Of a stretch of DNA of 25,932 bases, positions 1 to 8,101 are shown in pieces. Position 1 is the first letter of the stretch. Each line of letters starts with the position of its first letter. The translations under genes were made by a program, and so were the position numbers. The notes below the pieces were generated by a model. The model was not told the origin of the DNA. It saw only the letters and a program-made list of their open reading frames with translations, and made no database searches. The DNA comes from Gammaproteobacteria bacterium (GTDB taxonomy: Bacteria; Pseudomonadota; Gammaproteobacteria; UBA7966), in NCBI GenBank assembly GCA_003485715.1, contig DNIF01000262.1, positions 1 through 25,932 on the forward strand. The letters run 5' to 3'.

Positions 1-2
1 TC

Positions 3-407
3 GATCGCAAGGTCACCATCCAATACCCTGAGGAAAAGACCCCGATGTCGCCGCGTTTCCGCGGTCTGCATGCCCTGCGGCGCTATCCCAACGGCGAGGA
101 GCGCTGCATCGCCTGCAAGCTCTGTGAGGCCGTATGTCCGGCGGTGGCCATCACCATCGAATCCGAGCAACGCGCGGACGGCAGCCGCCGCACCACCCGC
201 TACGACATCGACTTGACCAAATGCATCTTCTGCGGCTTTTGTGAGGAGTCCTGCCCGGTGGATTCCATCGTCGAAACCCGCTTCCACGAGTATCATGGCG
301 AAGCTCGTGGCGATCTGCTCATGACCAAGGACCGGCTGCTCGCCCACGGTGACCGCTGGGAGGCTGTCATCGCGGCCGATCGGCGCAGCGACGCGCTCTA
401 CCGTTGA
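3..407 (+). CDS. nuoI: NADH-quinone oxidoreductase subunit I, 3' part (5' end outside window)
   Basis: This is the C-terminal part of the ferredoxin-like subunit of complex I, which carries clusters N6a and N6b and passes electrons toward the quinone site in the peripheral arm. The reading frame is open from base 3, with family-typical residues before the first in-frame ATG at 45, so that ATG is not the start. Two 4Fe-4S motifs are visible: CIACKLCEAVCP at about 105-140 and CIFCGFCEESCP at about 222-257. They are separated by the usual Asp/Thr-rich linker. The stop is TGA at 405-407. About 80 bases separate it from nuoJ, on the same strand and in the canonical operon order. The only incompleteness is the window edge. 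Identification is secure from the two cysteine motifs and the context. Confidence 0.97.
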   Translation, partial: DRKVTIQYPEEKTPMSPRFRGLHALRRYPNGEERCIACKLCEAVCPAVAITIESEQRADGSRRTTRYDIDLTKCIFCGFCEESCPVDSIVETRFHEYHGEARGDLLMTKDRLLAHGDRWEAVIAADRRSDALYR

Positions 408-487
408 GAGCAGGAACGAAACGGGGCAGCACAGGTTTCGGGGTAACCGCCGGACCGTCCCGACCACCCCGCTGAAGGATCGAATCG

Positions 488-1093
488 GTGACCCTCGAAG
501 CCATCGTTTTTCTCACTCTGTCCGCCATCCTGCTCGGCTCGGCCTTGGCGGTCATCGTCCTGCGCAACCCGGTGCACGCGGCACTTTCGCTCGTGCTGTC
601 ATTCTTTGCCACGGGTGGGCTATGGCTGCTGCTCGAGGCCGAGTTCCTCGCCCTCACTCTGGTGCTCGTTTACGTGGGCGCGGTGATGGTGCTCTTCCTG
701 TTCGTCGTGATGATGCTCGACATCAATATCGCCGAACTCCGGGCTGGCTTTGCGAGCCACCTTCCGCTGGGTCTGCTGGTGGCCACCGGGATGGTGCTGG
801 CCCTGCTGTCCATGGTGGGAGGCGAGGCCTTCGGTCCCCTGGCCTTCCCTGAGCCGCCGCCCGCTCCGGCAGACGCGGCCAACACGCGCGACCTCGGCCG
901 GCTGCTCTTTACTCGCTACGTGTATCCCTTCCAGATCGCGGCCGTAATTTTGCTGGTGGCCATCGTGGCGGCCATCGCCCTCACCATGCGCCCATCGCGC
1001 CAGACCCGTGCCGTCAAGCCCGAGTGGCAGGTGACGATCCGGCGTGAGGACCGCGTCCGTCTGGTCAAGGGGTTGACCGAGGAAAATCGCTGA
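488..1093 (+). CDS. nuoJ: NADH-quinone oxidoreductase subunit J
   Basis: Membrane-arm subunit of complex I, 201 residues, with five predicted hydrophobic helices. The segment VYVGAVMVLFLFVVMMLDI around residues 60-80 is the conserved NuoJ/ND6 helix that contains the pi-bulge in known structures. The C-terminal 35 residues are polar and probably cytoplasmic, as is usual in proteobacterial NuoJ. The start is a GTG at 488, chosen because a GAAGGA-like ribosome site lies about 10 bases upstream and the first helix begins at once. The stop TGA (1091-1093) shares its A with the ATG of nuoK (TGATG), so the two genes are probably translationally coupled. Confidence 0.95.
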   Translation: MTLEAIVFLTLSAILLGSALAVIVLRNPVHAALSLVLSFFATGGLWLLLEAEFLALTLVLVYVGAVMVLFLFVVMMLDINIAELRAGFASHLPLGLLVATGMVLALLSMVGGEAFGPLAFPEPPPAPADAANTRDLGRLLFTRYVYPFQIAAVILLVAIVAAIALTMRPSRQTRAVKPEWQVTIRREDRVRLVKGLTEENR

Positions 1094-1395
1094 TGCCCCT
1101 GTCCGCCTATCTCATCGTCGCTGCGCTGGTCTTCTGCATCAGCATTGCGGGCATCTTCCTCAACCGTAAGAACGTCATCGTGTTGCTGATGTGCGTGGAG
1201 TTGCAGTTGCTCGCGGTGAACATCAACTTCGTGGCCTTTTCCCACTTCCTGGGTGATCTCGCAGGCCAGATCTTCGTCTTCTTCATCCTGACGGTGGCGG
1301 CCGCAGAGTCCGCCATCGGCCTCGCCATTCTGGTGGTGCTGTTCCGCAATCGCGGCACCATCAATGTCGAGGACCTCGACACCATGAAGGGCTGA
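1093..1395 (+). CDS. nuoK: NADH-quinone oxidoreductase subunit K
   Basis: Small membrane subunit of complex I, the homologue of mitochondrial ND4L, 100 residues with three helices. Two buried glutamates known to matter for proton transfer in the family are present at their expected positions: E36 in the segment MCVELQLL and E72 in AAAESAIGLAI. The length matches the family almost exactly. It starts one base inside the nuoJ stop and ends five bases before nuoL, so it is embedded in the operon. Nothing about it is unusual. Confidence 0.97.
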   Translation: MPLSAYLIVAALVFCISIAGIFLNRKNVIVLLMCVELQLLAVNINFVAFSHFLGDLAGQIFVFFILTVAAAESAIGLAILVVLFRNRGTINVEDLDTMKG

Positions 1396-1400
1396 TCCGC

Positions 1401-3401
1401 ATGACCCCCGTTCCGGCCGTTTCCGACGTGGTCAACACCGCTTCGGTCAGCCATCTGATCATCGTGTTCGCGCCGCTGCTGGCGGCCATCCTTGCGGGCC
1501 TCTTCCAGGAAGCGCTCGGGCGCCGTGGGGCGCACCGCGTCACCATCGGAGCCGTGGGGCTCTCCTGCCTGTTGTCACTCAAGGTGTTCTGGGATGTGGT
1601 GGTTCTGGGCGGCCCGGTGGTGGATGCCACCGTCTACACCTGGGCGCAACTCCCCGGCCTTGCCATCGAGGTCGGCTTCCTCATCGACCCGCTGACCGCG
1701 ACGATGATGGTGGTCGTCACCTTCGTGTCGCTGATGGTGCACATCTACACCATTGGCTACATGGAGGAAGATCCGGGCTATCAGCGCTTCTTCGCTTACA
1801 TATCGCTGTTCACCTTCTCCATGCTGATGCTGGTGATGGCGAACAACCTCATGCAGCTCTTCTTCGGCTGGGAGGCCGTGGGCCTGGTCTCCTATCTGCT
1901 CATCGGCTTCTGGTTCCGCAAGCCCAGCGCGATTCACGCCAACCTCAAGGCCTTCCTGGTCAACCGGGTGGGCGATTTTGGCTTCCTGCTCGGTATCGCT
2001 GGTGTGCTCATGTACACGGGCAGCCTCCACTACGCCGAGATCTTCGCCCGCGCGGGGGAACTCACTGCGATCGAGGTGGCACCGTTCGGGGTGCCGGTCA
2101 CGGTCGCCACCCTCGTGTGCATCTGCCTGTTCATTGGTGCCATGGGCAAGTCCGCCCAGGTGCCGCTGCACGTGTGGCTGCCGGACTCCATGGAGGGCCC
2201 AACGCCAATCTCGGCCCTTATCCATGCGGCGACCATGGTCACGGCCGGCATCTTCATGGTCGCCCGCCTCTCACCCCTGTTCGAGCTTTCAGAAACCGCC
2301 CTGTCCTTCATTCTGGTGATCGGCGCCACCACCACCCTCTTCATGGGGCTCCTTGGCGTGGTTCAGCACGACATCAAGCGGGTCGTTGCCTATTCCACCC
2401 TGTCGCAGCTTGGGTACATGACCGTAGCTTTGGGCGCGTCCGCCTACGGGGCTGCCATCTTCCATCTGGTGACCCACGCCTTCTTCAAGGCGCTGCTGTT
2501 CCTGGCGGCCGGTTCGGTCATCATCGGGCTCCACCACGAGCAGGACATGCGGCGCATGGGCGGGCTCTGGCGCGTCATGCCCATCACCTGGGCCACCTCG
2601 GTGGTGGGCACGCTCGCCCTGGTGGGCTTCCCCGGTTTCGCCGGCTTCTATTCCAAGGACGCCATCATCGAGGCCGTGAATGCCAGCCCGCTCTGGGGTA
2701 GTGATTACGCCGCCTTCGCGGTACTGGCTAGTGTCTTCGTGACCTCCCTCTACAGCTTCCGGCTGCTTTTCCTCGTCTTCCACGGCCAGAGCCGCGTGGA
2801 TCACCACACGCTCGAGCACGCCCATGAGTCCCCTGCCGTGGTGACCTGGCCTCTCGTCCTGCTGGCGATACCGTCGGTCGTTGCCGGTGCCGTGCTCGCC
2901 GAGCCCATGCTCTTTGGTGGCTATTTTGGTGCTGCCCTGCACGTGGCCGATGGGCGGGAGCCGCTGCATGAACTCGCCCACCACTGGCATGGCTGGTTCA
3001 GCTTCCTGCTGCATGGCTTCACTACCGCGCCGTTCTGGCTGATGGTGGGTGGTGCCGCACTCGCCTGGTTCCTGTTTCTGGCCAGACCAAAATTGCCAGG
3101 CCGCATTGCCGCAGGTCTGCGCCCCGTCGACAGGCTACTGAACGAGAAGTACGGCTTTGATCGCTTCAACGAGGCGGTCCTCGCGCGCGGCACCCACGCG
3201 ATGGGCACCGGGCTCTGGGGCGTAGGCGATGTGTTCGTCATCGACGGCATGCTGGTTAATGGCTCGGCGCGTGTCGTGAGTCTTGTCGCCTCGGTGGTGC
3301 GTCACGTGCAGTCCGGATTCCTCTATCACTACGCCTTCGCCATGATCATCGGCCTGCTCCTGCTGCTGGTCGTCTTCGGGCGTGTGACCACACCCTTCTG
3401 A
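1401..3401 (+). CDS. nuoL: NADH-quinone oxidoreductase subunit L
   Basis: Distal antiporter-like proton-pumping subunit of complex I, 666 residues. The conserved charged residues of the channel are visible: the glutamate in FFGWEAVGLVSY (about E158) and the lysine in GAMGKSAQVPLHVWLPDSM (about K250). The usual helix after that, GPTPISALIHAATMVTAG, is also present. The C-terminal third holds the linker containing EKYGFDRFNEAVLARG, which leads into the long lateral helix, and a last transmembrane helix ending at 3398. It is somewhat longer than the E. coli protein (about 613 residues), a common difference in this part of the proteobacteria. The ATG at 1401 lies five bases after the nuoK stop. 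Confidence 0.97.
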   Translation: MTPVPAVSDVVNTASVSHLIIVFAPLLAAILAGLFQEALGRRGAHRVTIGAVGLSCLLSLKVFWDVVVLGGPVVDATVYTWAQLPGLAIEVGFLIDPLTATMMVVVTFVSLMVHIYTIGYMEEDPGYQRFFAYISLFTFSMLMLVMANNLMQLFFGWEAVGLVSYLLIGFWFRKPSAIHANLKAFLVNRVGDFGFLLGIAGVLMYTGSLHYAEIFARAGELTAIEVAPFGVPVTVATLVCICLFIGAMGKSAQVPLHVWLPDSMEGPTPISALIHAATMVTAGIFMVARLSPLFELSETALSFILVIGATTTLFMGLLGVVQHDIKRVVAYSTLSQLGYMTVALGASAYGAAIFHLVTHAFFKALLFLAAGSVIIGLHHEQDMRRMGGLWRVMPITWATSVVGTLALVGFPGFAGFYSKDAIIEAVNASPLWGSDYAAFAVLASVFVTSLYSFRLLFLVFHGQSRVDHHTLEHAHESPAVVTWPLVLLAIPSVVAGAVLAEPMLFGGYFGAALHVADGREPLHELAHHWHGWFSFLLHGFTTAPFWLMVGGAALAWFLFLARPKLPGRIAAGLRPVDRLLNEKYGFDRFNEAVLARGTHAMGTGLWGVGDVFVIDGMLVNGSARVVSLVASVVRHVQSGFLYHYAFAMIIGLLLLLVVFGRVTTPF

Positions 3402-3458
3402 GGCGCAACTCAGCGCCCAGCCTCTATCGCAGCAGCATCCTCGCCAGCGGACTCATCC

Positions 3459-4961
3459 ATGCTCTCGCTTCTCATCTGGCTCCCAATCTTCGGTGGTCTG
3501 TACGTCGCCCTGCTCGGTTCGCGCGTCGCGCCCGTGCATGCCGAGCGAGATGCCATCGCTATTGCGGCGCTCACCTTCATCGCCTCTCTCGCACTCTGGG
3601 CCGGTTTTGACGCGACCCGGGCGACGATGCAGTACGTCGAACTTCTGCCGTGGATCCCCGCGCTCAACGTCAACTACCACCTGGGTGTCGATGGGATTGC
3701 CCTGCCACTCATCGTGCTCACCACTTTCTCGACCTTGCTGGTGATCCTGGCGGCGGGTGCCTCGGTGCATGGCCGTCTTGCCGAATACCTCGGTGCCTTT
3801 CTGGTACTCGCGGGCCTGATGATCGGGGTGTTCGCGGCCCTGGACGCCATCCTGTTCTACGTGTTCTGGGAGGCGATGCTGATCCCCATGTTCCTGGTGA
3901 TCGGTGTCTGGGGTGGGCCGCGCCGGGTCTACGCCACCATCAAGTTCTTTCTCTACACCTTCCTCGGCTCGGTGCTGATGCTGATTGCCCTGCTCTGGCT
4001 GTACTTCCAGAGCGGGACTTTCGACATTCTGGGCATGCAGCAGCAGCCGCTTTCACTCGACGCGCAAAACCTCATTTTCTGGGCCTTCCTCGCGGCCTTC
4101 GCCGTGAAGATCCCCATGTGGCCGGTACACACCTGGTTGCCGGATGCGCATGTGGAAGCCCCGACCGGAGGCTCGGTGGTGCTGGCGGCCATCATGCTGA
4201 AGATGGGAGGCTATGGCTTCCTGCGTTTCAGTTTGCCCATCACTCCCGATGCCTGTCGCGTCTGGGCCCCGCTGATGATTGCCCTGTCCCTGGTGGCCAT
4301 CGTTTACGTGGGTCTGGTGGCGTTGGCCCAGCGCGACATGAAGAAGCTGATCGCCTACTCGTCGATCTCCCACATGGGCTTCGTCACGCTGGGCTTCTTT
4401 GTGGTGTTCGCCTTCGCGACGGTGCCTGCCGCTGCCCACGCGGCCGACCTCGCACTGGCTGGTGCCATGTTCCAGATGATTTCGCATGGATTCATCTCGG
4501 CGGCCATGTTCCTCTGCGTCGGTGTGCTCTATGACCGCATGCACAGCCGCGAGATCAGCGCCTATGGCGGGGTAATCAACCCCATGCCCCGGTTCGCCGC
4601 CTTCATGTTGCTCTTCGCCATGGCCAATGCCGGGCTACCCGGTACTTCCGGATTCGTCGGCGAGTTCATGGTGATTCTTGCCGCCTTCCAGGTGGATTTC
4701 TGGATAGCCCTGCTGGCAGCCACCACCCTCATCCTTGGGGCCGCCTACACCCTCTGGATGTATAAACGGGTTGCCTTTGGCGAGGTCGCACGGCCTGCGG
4801 TCGCGGCCCTGAAAGACATCACCCCACGCGAGCATCTGGTACTGACCAGTCTTGCAGCGGTGGTGTTGCTGTTCGGCATCTGGCCGGCACCTATCATCGA
4901 CACCTCTGCGGCCAGCCTGCACGAACTCGTGCAGCAGGTGGCGCGCAGCAAGATCCCCTGA
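3459..4961 (+). CDS. nuoM: NADH-quinone oxidoreductase subunit M
   Basis: Second antiporter-like proton-pumping subunit of the complex I membrane arm, 500 residues with about 14 helices. The family's key residues are present: the glutamate in FWEAMLIPMFLVIGVWGG (about E138), the lysine in AVKIPMWPVHTWLPDAH (about K217), and the second lysine in VLAAIMLKMGGYGFLRF (about K248). The length is close to the E. coli homologue (509). It lies 57 bases after nuoL and 18 bases before nuoN. The ribosome site before the ATG is weak, so translation may depend partly on the preceding gene. Nothing is missing. Confidence 0.97.
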   Translation: MLSLLIWLPIFGGLYVALLGSRVAPVHAERDAIAIAALTFIASLALWAGFDATRATMQYVELLPWIPALNVNYHLGVDGIALPLIVLTTFSTLLVILAAGASVHGRLAEYLGAFLVLAGLMIGVFAALDAILFYVFWEAMLIPMFLVIGVWGGPRRVYATIKFFLYTFLGSVLMLIALLWLYFQSGTFDILGMQQQPLSLDAQNLIFWAFLAAFAVKIPMWPVHTWLPDAHVEAPTGGSVVLAAIMLKMGGYGFLRFSLPITPDACRVWAPLMIALSLVAIVYVGLVALAQRDMKKLIAYSSISHMGFVTLGFFVVFAFATVPAAAHAADLALAGAMFQMISHGFISAAMFLCVGVLYDRMHSREISAYGGVINPMPRFAAFMLLFAMANAGLPGTSGFVGEFMVILAAFQVDFWIALLAATTLILGAAYTLWMYKRVAFGEVARPAVAALKDITPREHLVLTSLAAVVLLFGIWPAPIIDTSAASLHELVQQVARSKIP

Positions 4962-4979
4962 CGCAGGTCACCGAGCCCC

Positions 4980-6410
4980 ATGTTGCACGCCCTGGCACCC
5001 CTGTTACCTGAAATCTGGTTGCTCACGGCCGCCTGCGTCGTTCTGCTGGCTGCAACGGCCAAGCGTGACGCTGCCAGCCTTGCCTACCACCTCGCTATCG
5101 GGGCGCTTGCCATCAATGCATTGCTCGTGGTGGCAGTGCGTCCAACAGCCTCATCGACACACTTTTTCGGGCAGTTTCAGGCTGATCCCGTGGCCGCGCT
5201 CATCAAGCTGGCCGCTACGCTGATGTTTCTGCTGCTGCTGTCCCACGCCCGTGATTACTTGCGTGTGCGGCGGGCGCTTACTGGCGAATACTTCGCCATA
5301 GCGCTCATGGCGTTGCTCGGCATCATGGTGCTTGCCTCCGCCGCCAGCCTGCTCACGGTCTATCTGGGACTCGAGCTACTCTCCCTGTCGCTCTATTCAC
5401 TGGTAGCCATGCACCGGGATTCGCCAACGGCACCGGAGGCGGCAATCAAGTACTTCATCCTCGGGGCGCTGGCCTCGGGAATGCTGTTGTACGGCATGTC
5501 GATCATTTATGGTCTGACCGGCACGCTGGATCTCGCGCGCATGGCCGAGGTGGTCACCGTGGCGGAAGGCCCAAATACCCCGCTATTCGTATTCGGGGTG
5601 GTCTTCATCGTCGTCGGGATCGCCTTCAAGCTCGGTATCGTGCCGTTCCACATGTGGATCCCCGACGTGTATCACGGCGCGCCCACCTGCGTGACGATGC
5701 TGATTGGCTCGGCACCCAAGCTCGCGGGCTTTGCGCTCGGCTATCGCCTGCTCGCCGACGGACTTCCGGAGCTGGCGCCGCACTGGGCCGGTATGCTCGT
5801 TCTCCTTGGCACGGCCTCCGTGGTTTTTGGCAATACCGTCGCACTGGCCCAGACCAGTCTCAAGCGGCTGCTGGGCTACTCCACCATCGCCCACATGGGC
5901 TTCCTGGCACTGGGCCTGGCGAGTGCGACCCAACCGGGTTTCGCCGCCGCTCTGCACTATGCCGTCGTCTACGGTGTGGTCAGTCTTGCCGCTTTCGGTG
6001 TTCTCATCTGGATGGGCTCGGATGGGCGTGATGCCGACGATCTCACGGAACTGCGCGGCATCGCGACGCGCTCACCCCTCATCGGTGCGCTGCTCGTGGT
6101 CATCGTGTTCAGCCTGGCCGGAGTACCACCCTTCGTGGGGTTCTGGGCCAAGTGGTTCGTGCTCAAGGAGCTGGTAGCGGCTGAGCATGTCACTGCGGCG
6201 GTTGTCGCCGTCATCTTCTCTGTCGTTGCGGCCTACTACTATCTGCGGCTACTGAAGCTCGCCTTCTTCGAATCACCGGACTCACGCACGCCCGTGCCGG
6301 AGGCTGGTCGGGTGCCCGCCCTTGTCAGCCTCAACGGTTTATTGCTGGTGCTGATGGGTCTGTTTCCGTCGGCGTTGCTCACGGCGTGTCTCACAGCCGT
6401 GCGCGCCTGA
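4980..6410 (+). CDS. nuoN: NADH-quinone oxidoreductase subunit N
   Basis: Third antiporter-like subunit of complex I, 476 residues, next to the NuoK/NuoM side of the membrane arm. Conserved channel residues are seen in YLGLELLSLSLYSLVA (about E132), GIAFKLGIVPFHMWIPDVYHG (about K217) and IGSAPKLAGF (about K247). The length is close to the family norm of about 485. It is the last gene of the nuo operon here. The next gene, psd, is on the opposite strand, and a hairpin at 6427-6453 lies in the 45-base gap. No additional complex I subunit or insertion follows. Confidence 0.97.
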   Translation: MLHALAPLLPEIWLLTAACVVLLAATAKRDAASLAYHLAIGALAINALLVVAVRPTASSTHFFGQFQADPVAALIKLAATLMFLLLLSHARDYLRVRRALTGEYFAIALMALLGIMVLASAASLLTVYLGLELLSLSLYSLVAMHRDSPTAPEAAIKYFILGALASGMLLYGMSIIYGLTGTLDLARMAEVVTVAEGPNTPLFVFGVVFIVVGIAFKLGIVPFHMWIPDVYHGAPTCVTMLIGSAPKLAGFALGYRLLADGLPELAPHWAGMLVLLGTASVVFGNTVALAQTSLKRLLGYSTIAHMGFLALGLASATQPGFAAALHYAVVYGVVSLAAFGVLIWMGSDGRDADDLTELRGIATRSPLIGALLVVIVFSLAGVPPFVGFWAKWFVLKELVAAEHVTAAVVAVIFSVVAAYYYLRLLKLAFFESPDSRTPVPEAGRVPALVSLNGLLLVLMGLFPSALLTACLTAVRA

Positions 6411-6426
6411 GGCTTGGCATCGCGTA

Positions 6427-6453
6427 TGGCAGGGCGCTCTCTGCGTCCCGCCA
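6427..6453. terminator. Hairpin between convergent nuoN and psd, probable bidirectional terminator
   Basis: The 45-base gap between the two convergent stops holds an 11-base inverted repeat. The left arm is TGGCAGGGCGC, the right arm is GCGTCCCGCCA, and the loop is 5 bases. One position is an A-C mismatch and one is a G-U pair. There is no strong T-tract on either side, so it is a terminator only by position and structure. Confidence 0.5.
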
Positions 6454-6455
6454 CT

Positions 6456-7397
6456 TCAGCTGGCCAGCAGCGTCATCCCCATGCGTACCGGGCTCCCGAT
6501 GGACAGGGGAGGGAGGCACAGCGGCGAATCGCGCCCCAGCAGCAGGATGACGGTGGAGCCCAGCTCGAATAGCCCGAATTCGTCGCCGAGCGCATAGCTA
6601 GGGGCTTCATTCGCTGGATAGTGAATCGCCTGCGACGGCAGCTCTCGAGGTGAGAATGCTGGGTGTGTGAGCCTGATTCCGCTCACGCCGATGGCGGCGA
6701 CCATGACGAGCGCGAACGCCCCTACACTATCGTCGCCCTCGAAGCAGGCCACGACCCGTTCGTTCTCGACGTAGAGCCCTGGTATGACGGCAGCGCTCGA
6801 CGCATTCACGGCATGCAGGCGACCGGGCATGCGTTGCAGGCGAGCGATCCTGGCTGGGGCCGGAAGATGTACCCGGTGGTAATCACGGGGCGCAAGATAG
6901 ATGGTGAGGTAGCTGCCGCCAGCGAAGGTCGCGGCAGCCTCGGCGCAGCCAAGGAGATCTTCGAGCCGGTAGTGGAGCCCTTTGGCCTGTAGCAGGAGTC
7001 CGTCGGTGACCACGCCCTGGGCCGCGATACGTCCATCGCAGGGGCACGCAAACCGCGTGCCCGCGGCAATCGGTCGCACCCCTTGGCGTAATGCACGGGT
7101 GAAGAAGGCGTTGAAGCTGGCATAGCCACTGGCCTCAGGAATTGCGGCCTCCGTCAGATCCACCTTGAAGATCCGGCAAAAGCTGCGGATGAGCAGCCGG
7201 GTGAGTGGTGGCCAGCGGCAATCGCCGAGGCGGCGAGCGAGGCCGATCACTGCGAAGCGAGGGAGCCCACCGAGGCCGCGGTGCCAGAGATAGGCAAGGC
7301 CGGATGGCGCGCCGCTGGCGGCCGCGTTCTCTGGATGCGAGGTGCTATTCAACGCAGTTGGTCGCGAGAGGCGCGTGGGTATCACGCACGCCGTCAT
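6456..7397 (-). CDS. psd: Phosphatidylserine decarboxylase proenzyme
   Basis: Converts phosphatidylserine to phosphatidylethanolamine at the inner membrane. It is a self-cleaving enzyme whose serine becomes the pyruvoyl group. The processing motif LGST lies near the C-terminus (about residues 279-282, cleavage before S281). Other active-site elements are the Asp in CPCDGRI (about D121) and the histidines in APRDYHRVHLP (about H174 and H177). The total of 313 residues is near the usual length for this class (322 in E. coli). Clear family similarity begins only around residue 33 (LAYLWHRGLGG). The ATG at 7397 lies inside an interspersed repeat, so the true start may be a later GTG (7385) or TTG (about 7349). 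It is convergent with nuoN and downstream of the copper-chaperone genes on the same strand, but separated from them by a hairpin. Confidence is high for identity and low for the start. Confidence 0.93.
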   Translation of the reverse strand: MTACVIPTRLSRPTALNSTSHPENAAASGAPSGLAYLWHRGLGGLPRFAVIGLARRLGDCRWPPLTRLLIRSFCRIFKVDLTEAAIPEASGYASFNAFFTRALRQGVRPIAAGTRFACPCDGRIAAQGVVTDGLLLQAKGLHYRLEDLLGCAEAAATFAGGSYLTIYLAPRDYHRVHLPAPARIARLQRMPGRLHAVNASSAAVIPGLYVENERVVACFEGDDSVGAFALVMVAAIGVSGIRLTHPAFSPRELPSQAIHYPANEAPSYALGDEFGLFELGSTVILLLGRDSPLCLPPLSIGSPVRMGMTLLAS

Positions 7398-7421
7398 CCC
7401 GGCGCAGGCGGGGACTCAGTC
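7391..7421. repeat. Single copy of a small interspersed palindromic repeat
   Basis: The stretch reads CCGTCATCCCGGCGCAGGCG and continues GGGACTCAGTC. It follows the pattern GTCATTCCCGCnnnnGCGGGAATCCAGT, a small dispersed repeat common in beta- and gammaproteobacterial genomes. The core can pair as TCCCGGC/GCGGGGA with one G-G mismatch and a 4-base loop. No second copy was found in this window. It overlaps the annotated first codon of psd. Confidence 0.55.
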
Positions 7422-7463
7422 CTTCCCCAGCGACGGCGCGACGACACGCGAACCTCGCCGCAA

Positions 7464-7503
7464 CCTGCCCCCGACTGCTCGAGCCACTCGTGCCGGGGGC
7501 AGG
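7464..7503. terminator. Perfect 10-base inverted repeat between the copper-chaperone gene and psd
   Basis: The arms CCTGCCCCCG (7464-7473) and CGGGGGCAGG (7494-7503) are exact reverse complements around a 20-base spacer that contains the palindrome GCTCGAGC. It lies about 44 bases beyond the stop of the PCu(A)C gene on the minus strand, where a terminator would be expected. No T-tract follows. It could instead be a dispersed repeat or a protein-binding palindrome. Confidence 0.4.
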
Positions 7504-7546
7504 GACAACGGGCAGACACCCTGCGAACTTAAGTCTGTGCGTCCGC

Positions 7547-8101
7547 TTAGTGGTGATCATGGACATTCGCGTCATCGATCGGCGCATGCTCATGCGGGTG
7601 TCCGGCTGGGCCCTGCTGCTGTACGGCGTTGACGCTCGTCCCCGCGGGCCGACGAACCTCCGCCGCCACGGACAGGGGCGTTGCGCCAATCACTTCAACC
7701 TGGAACTGCAAGCGCGCCCCGGGTGCGGGGGCCGGCTGTTGGTCAAACCAGACCATGTAATGGTGGCCGGTTATCGCGAAATCAACGCGCGCGCCGGGTG
7801 GGATTGGCACGGTCTCACGTGACTCCATTCGCACCCGGTCCGCCGCATGCACACTCTGATGCAACTCAATGCGCGCGGCATCGGCGCTCGTCGTACGACC
7901 GAGGTGCACAGTCTGCTGACTGGTGTTCTCCAGCACCAGGTAAAGGGCACCCACCTTCGCTGTGGGCGGCACAGCACCAATCCAGGCATCGTGCAGCAGC
8001 AGATCAGCCAGTGCCGACGCGGGTGCCAGGGCAAGTAACAGACATAGCATGCGCGGGGACGCGGACATGCGGTGAGTCGCGCAGAGAGACATGGTGTTCA
8101 C
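7547..8101 (-). CDS. Periplasmic copper chaperone, PCu(A)C family
   Basis: Binds Cu(I) in the periplasm and helps load the CuA or CuB centre of cytochrome oxidase, usually together with a SCO protein. The family signature H-x10-M-x21-H-x-M is met exactly: H81, M92, H114, M116. A signal peptide is visible (hydrophobic core MLCLLLALAPASALA, cleavage near residue 32), so the mature protein starts around DLLLHDAW. The C-terminus carries an extra His-rich tail, HPHEHAPIDDANVHDHH, with six histidines. The start is a GTG at 8101 that overlaps the SCO stop by four bases (GTGA). Internal ATGs (MSLC, MSASP) are possible alternatives, and MSASP would give a more typical signal peptide. The 184 residues are slightly longer than usual because of the N-terminal extension and the tail. 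Confidence 0.92.
   Translation of the reverse strand: MNTMSLCATHRMSASPRMLCLLLALAPASALADLLLHDAWIGAVPPTAKVGALYLVLENTSQQTVHLGRTTSADAARIELHQSVHAADRVRMESRETVPIPPGARVDFAITGHHYMVWFDQQPAPAPGARLQFQVEVIGATPLSVAAEVRRPAGTSVNAVQQQGPAGHPHEHAPIDDANVHDHH

Noticed and set aside
2289..3014. A 241-codon minus-strand frame antisense to nuoL
   Set aside because: Composition is typical of an antisense shadow (rich in E, G, H, Q, R), with no motif, and it lies wholly inside nuoL.
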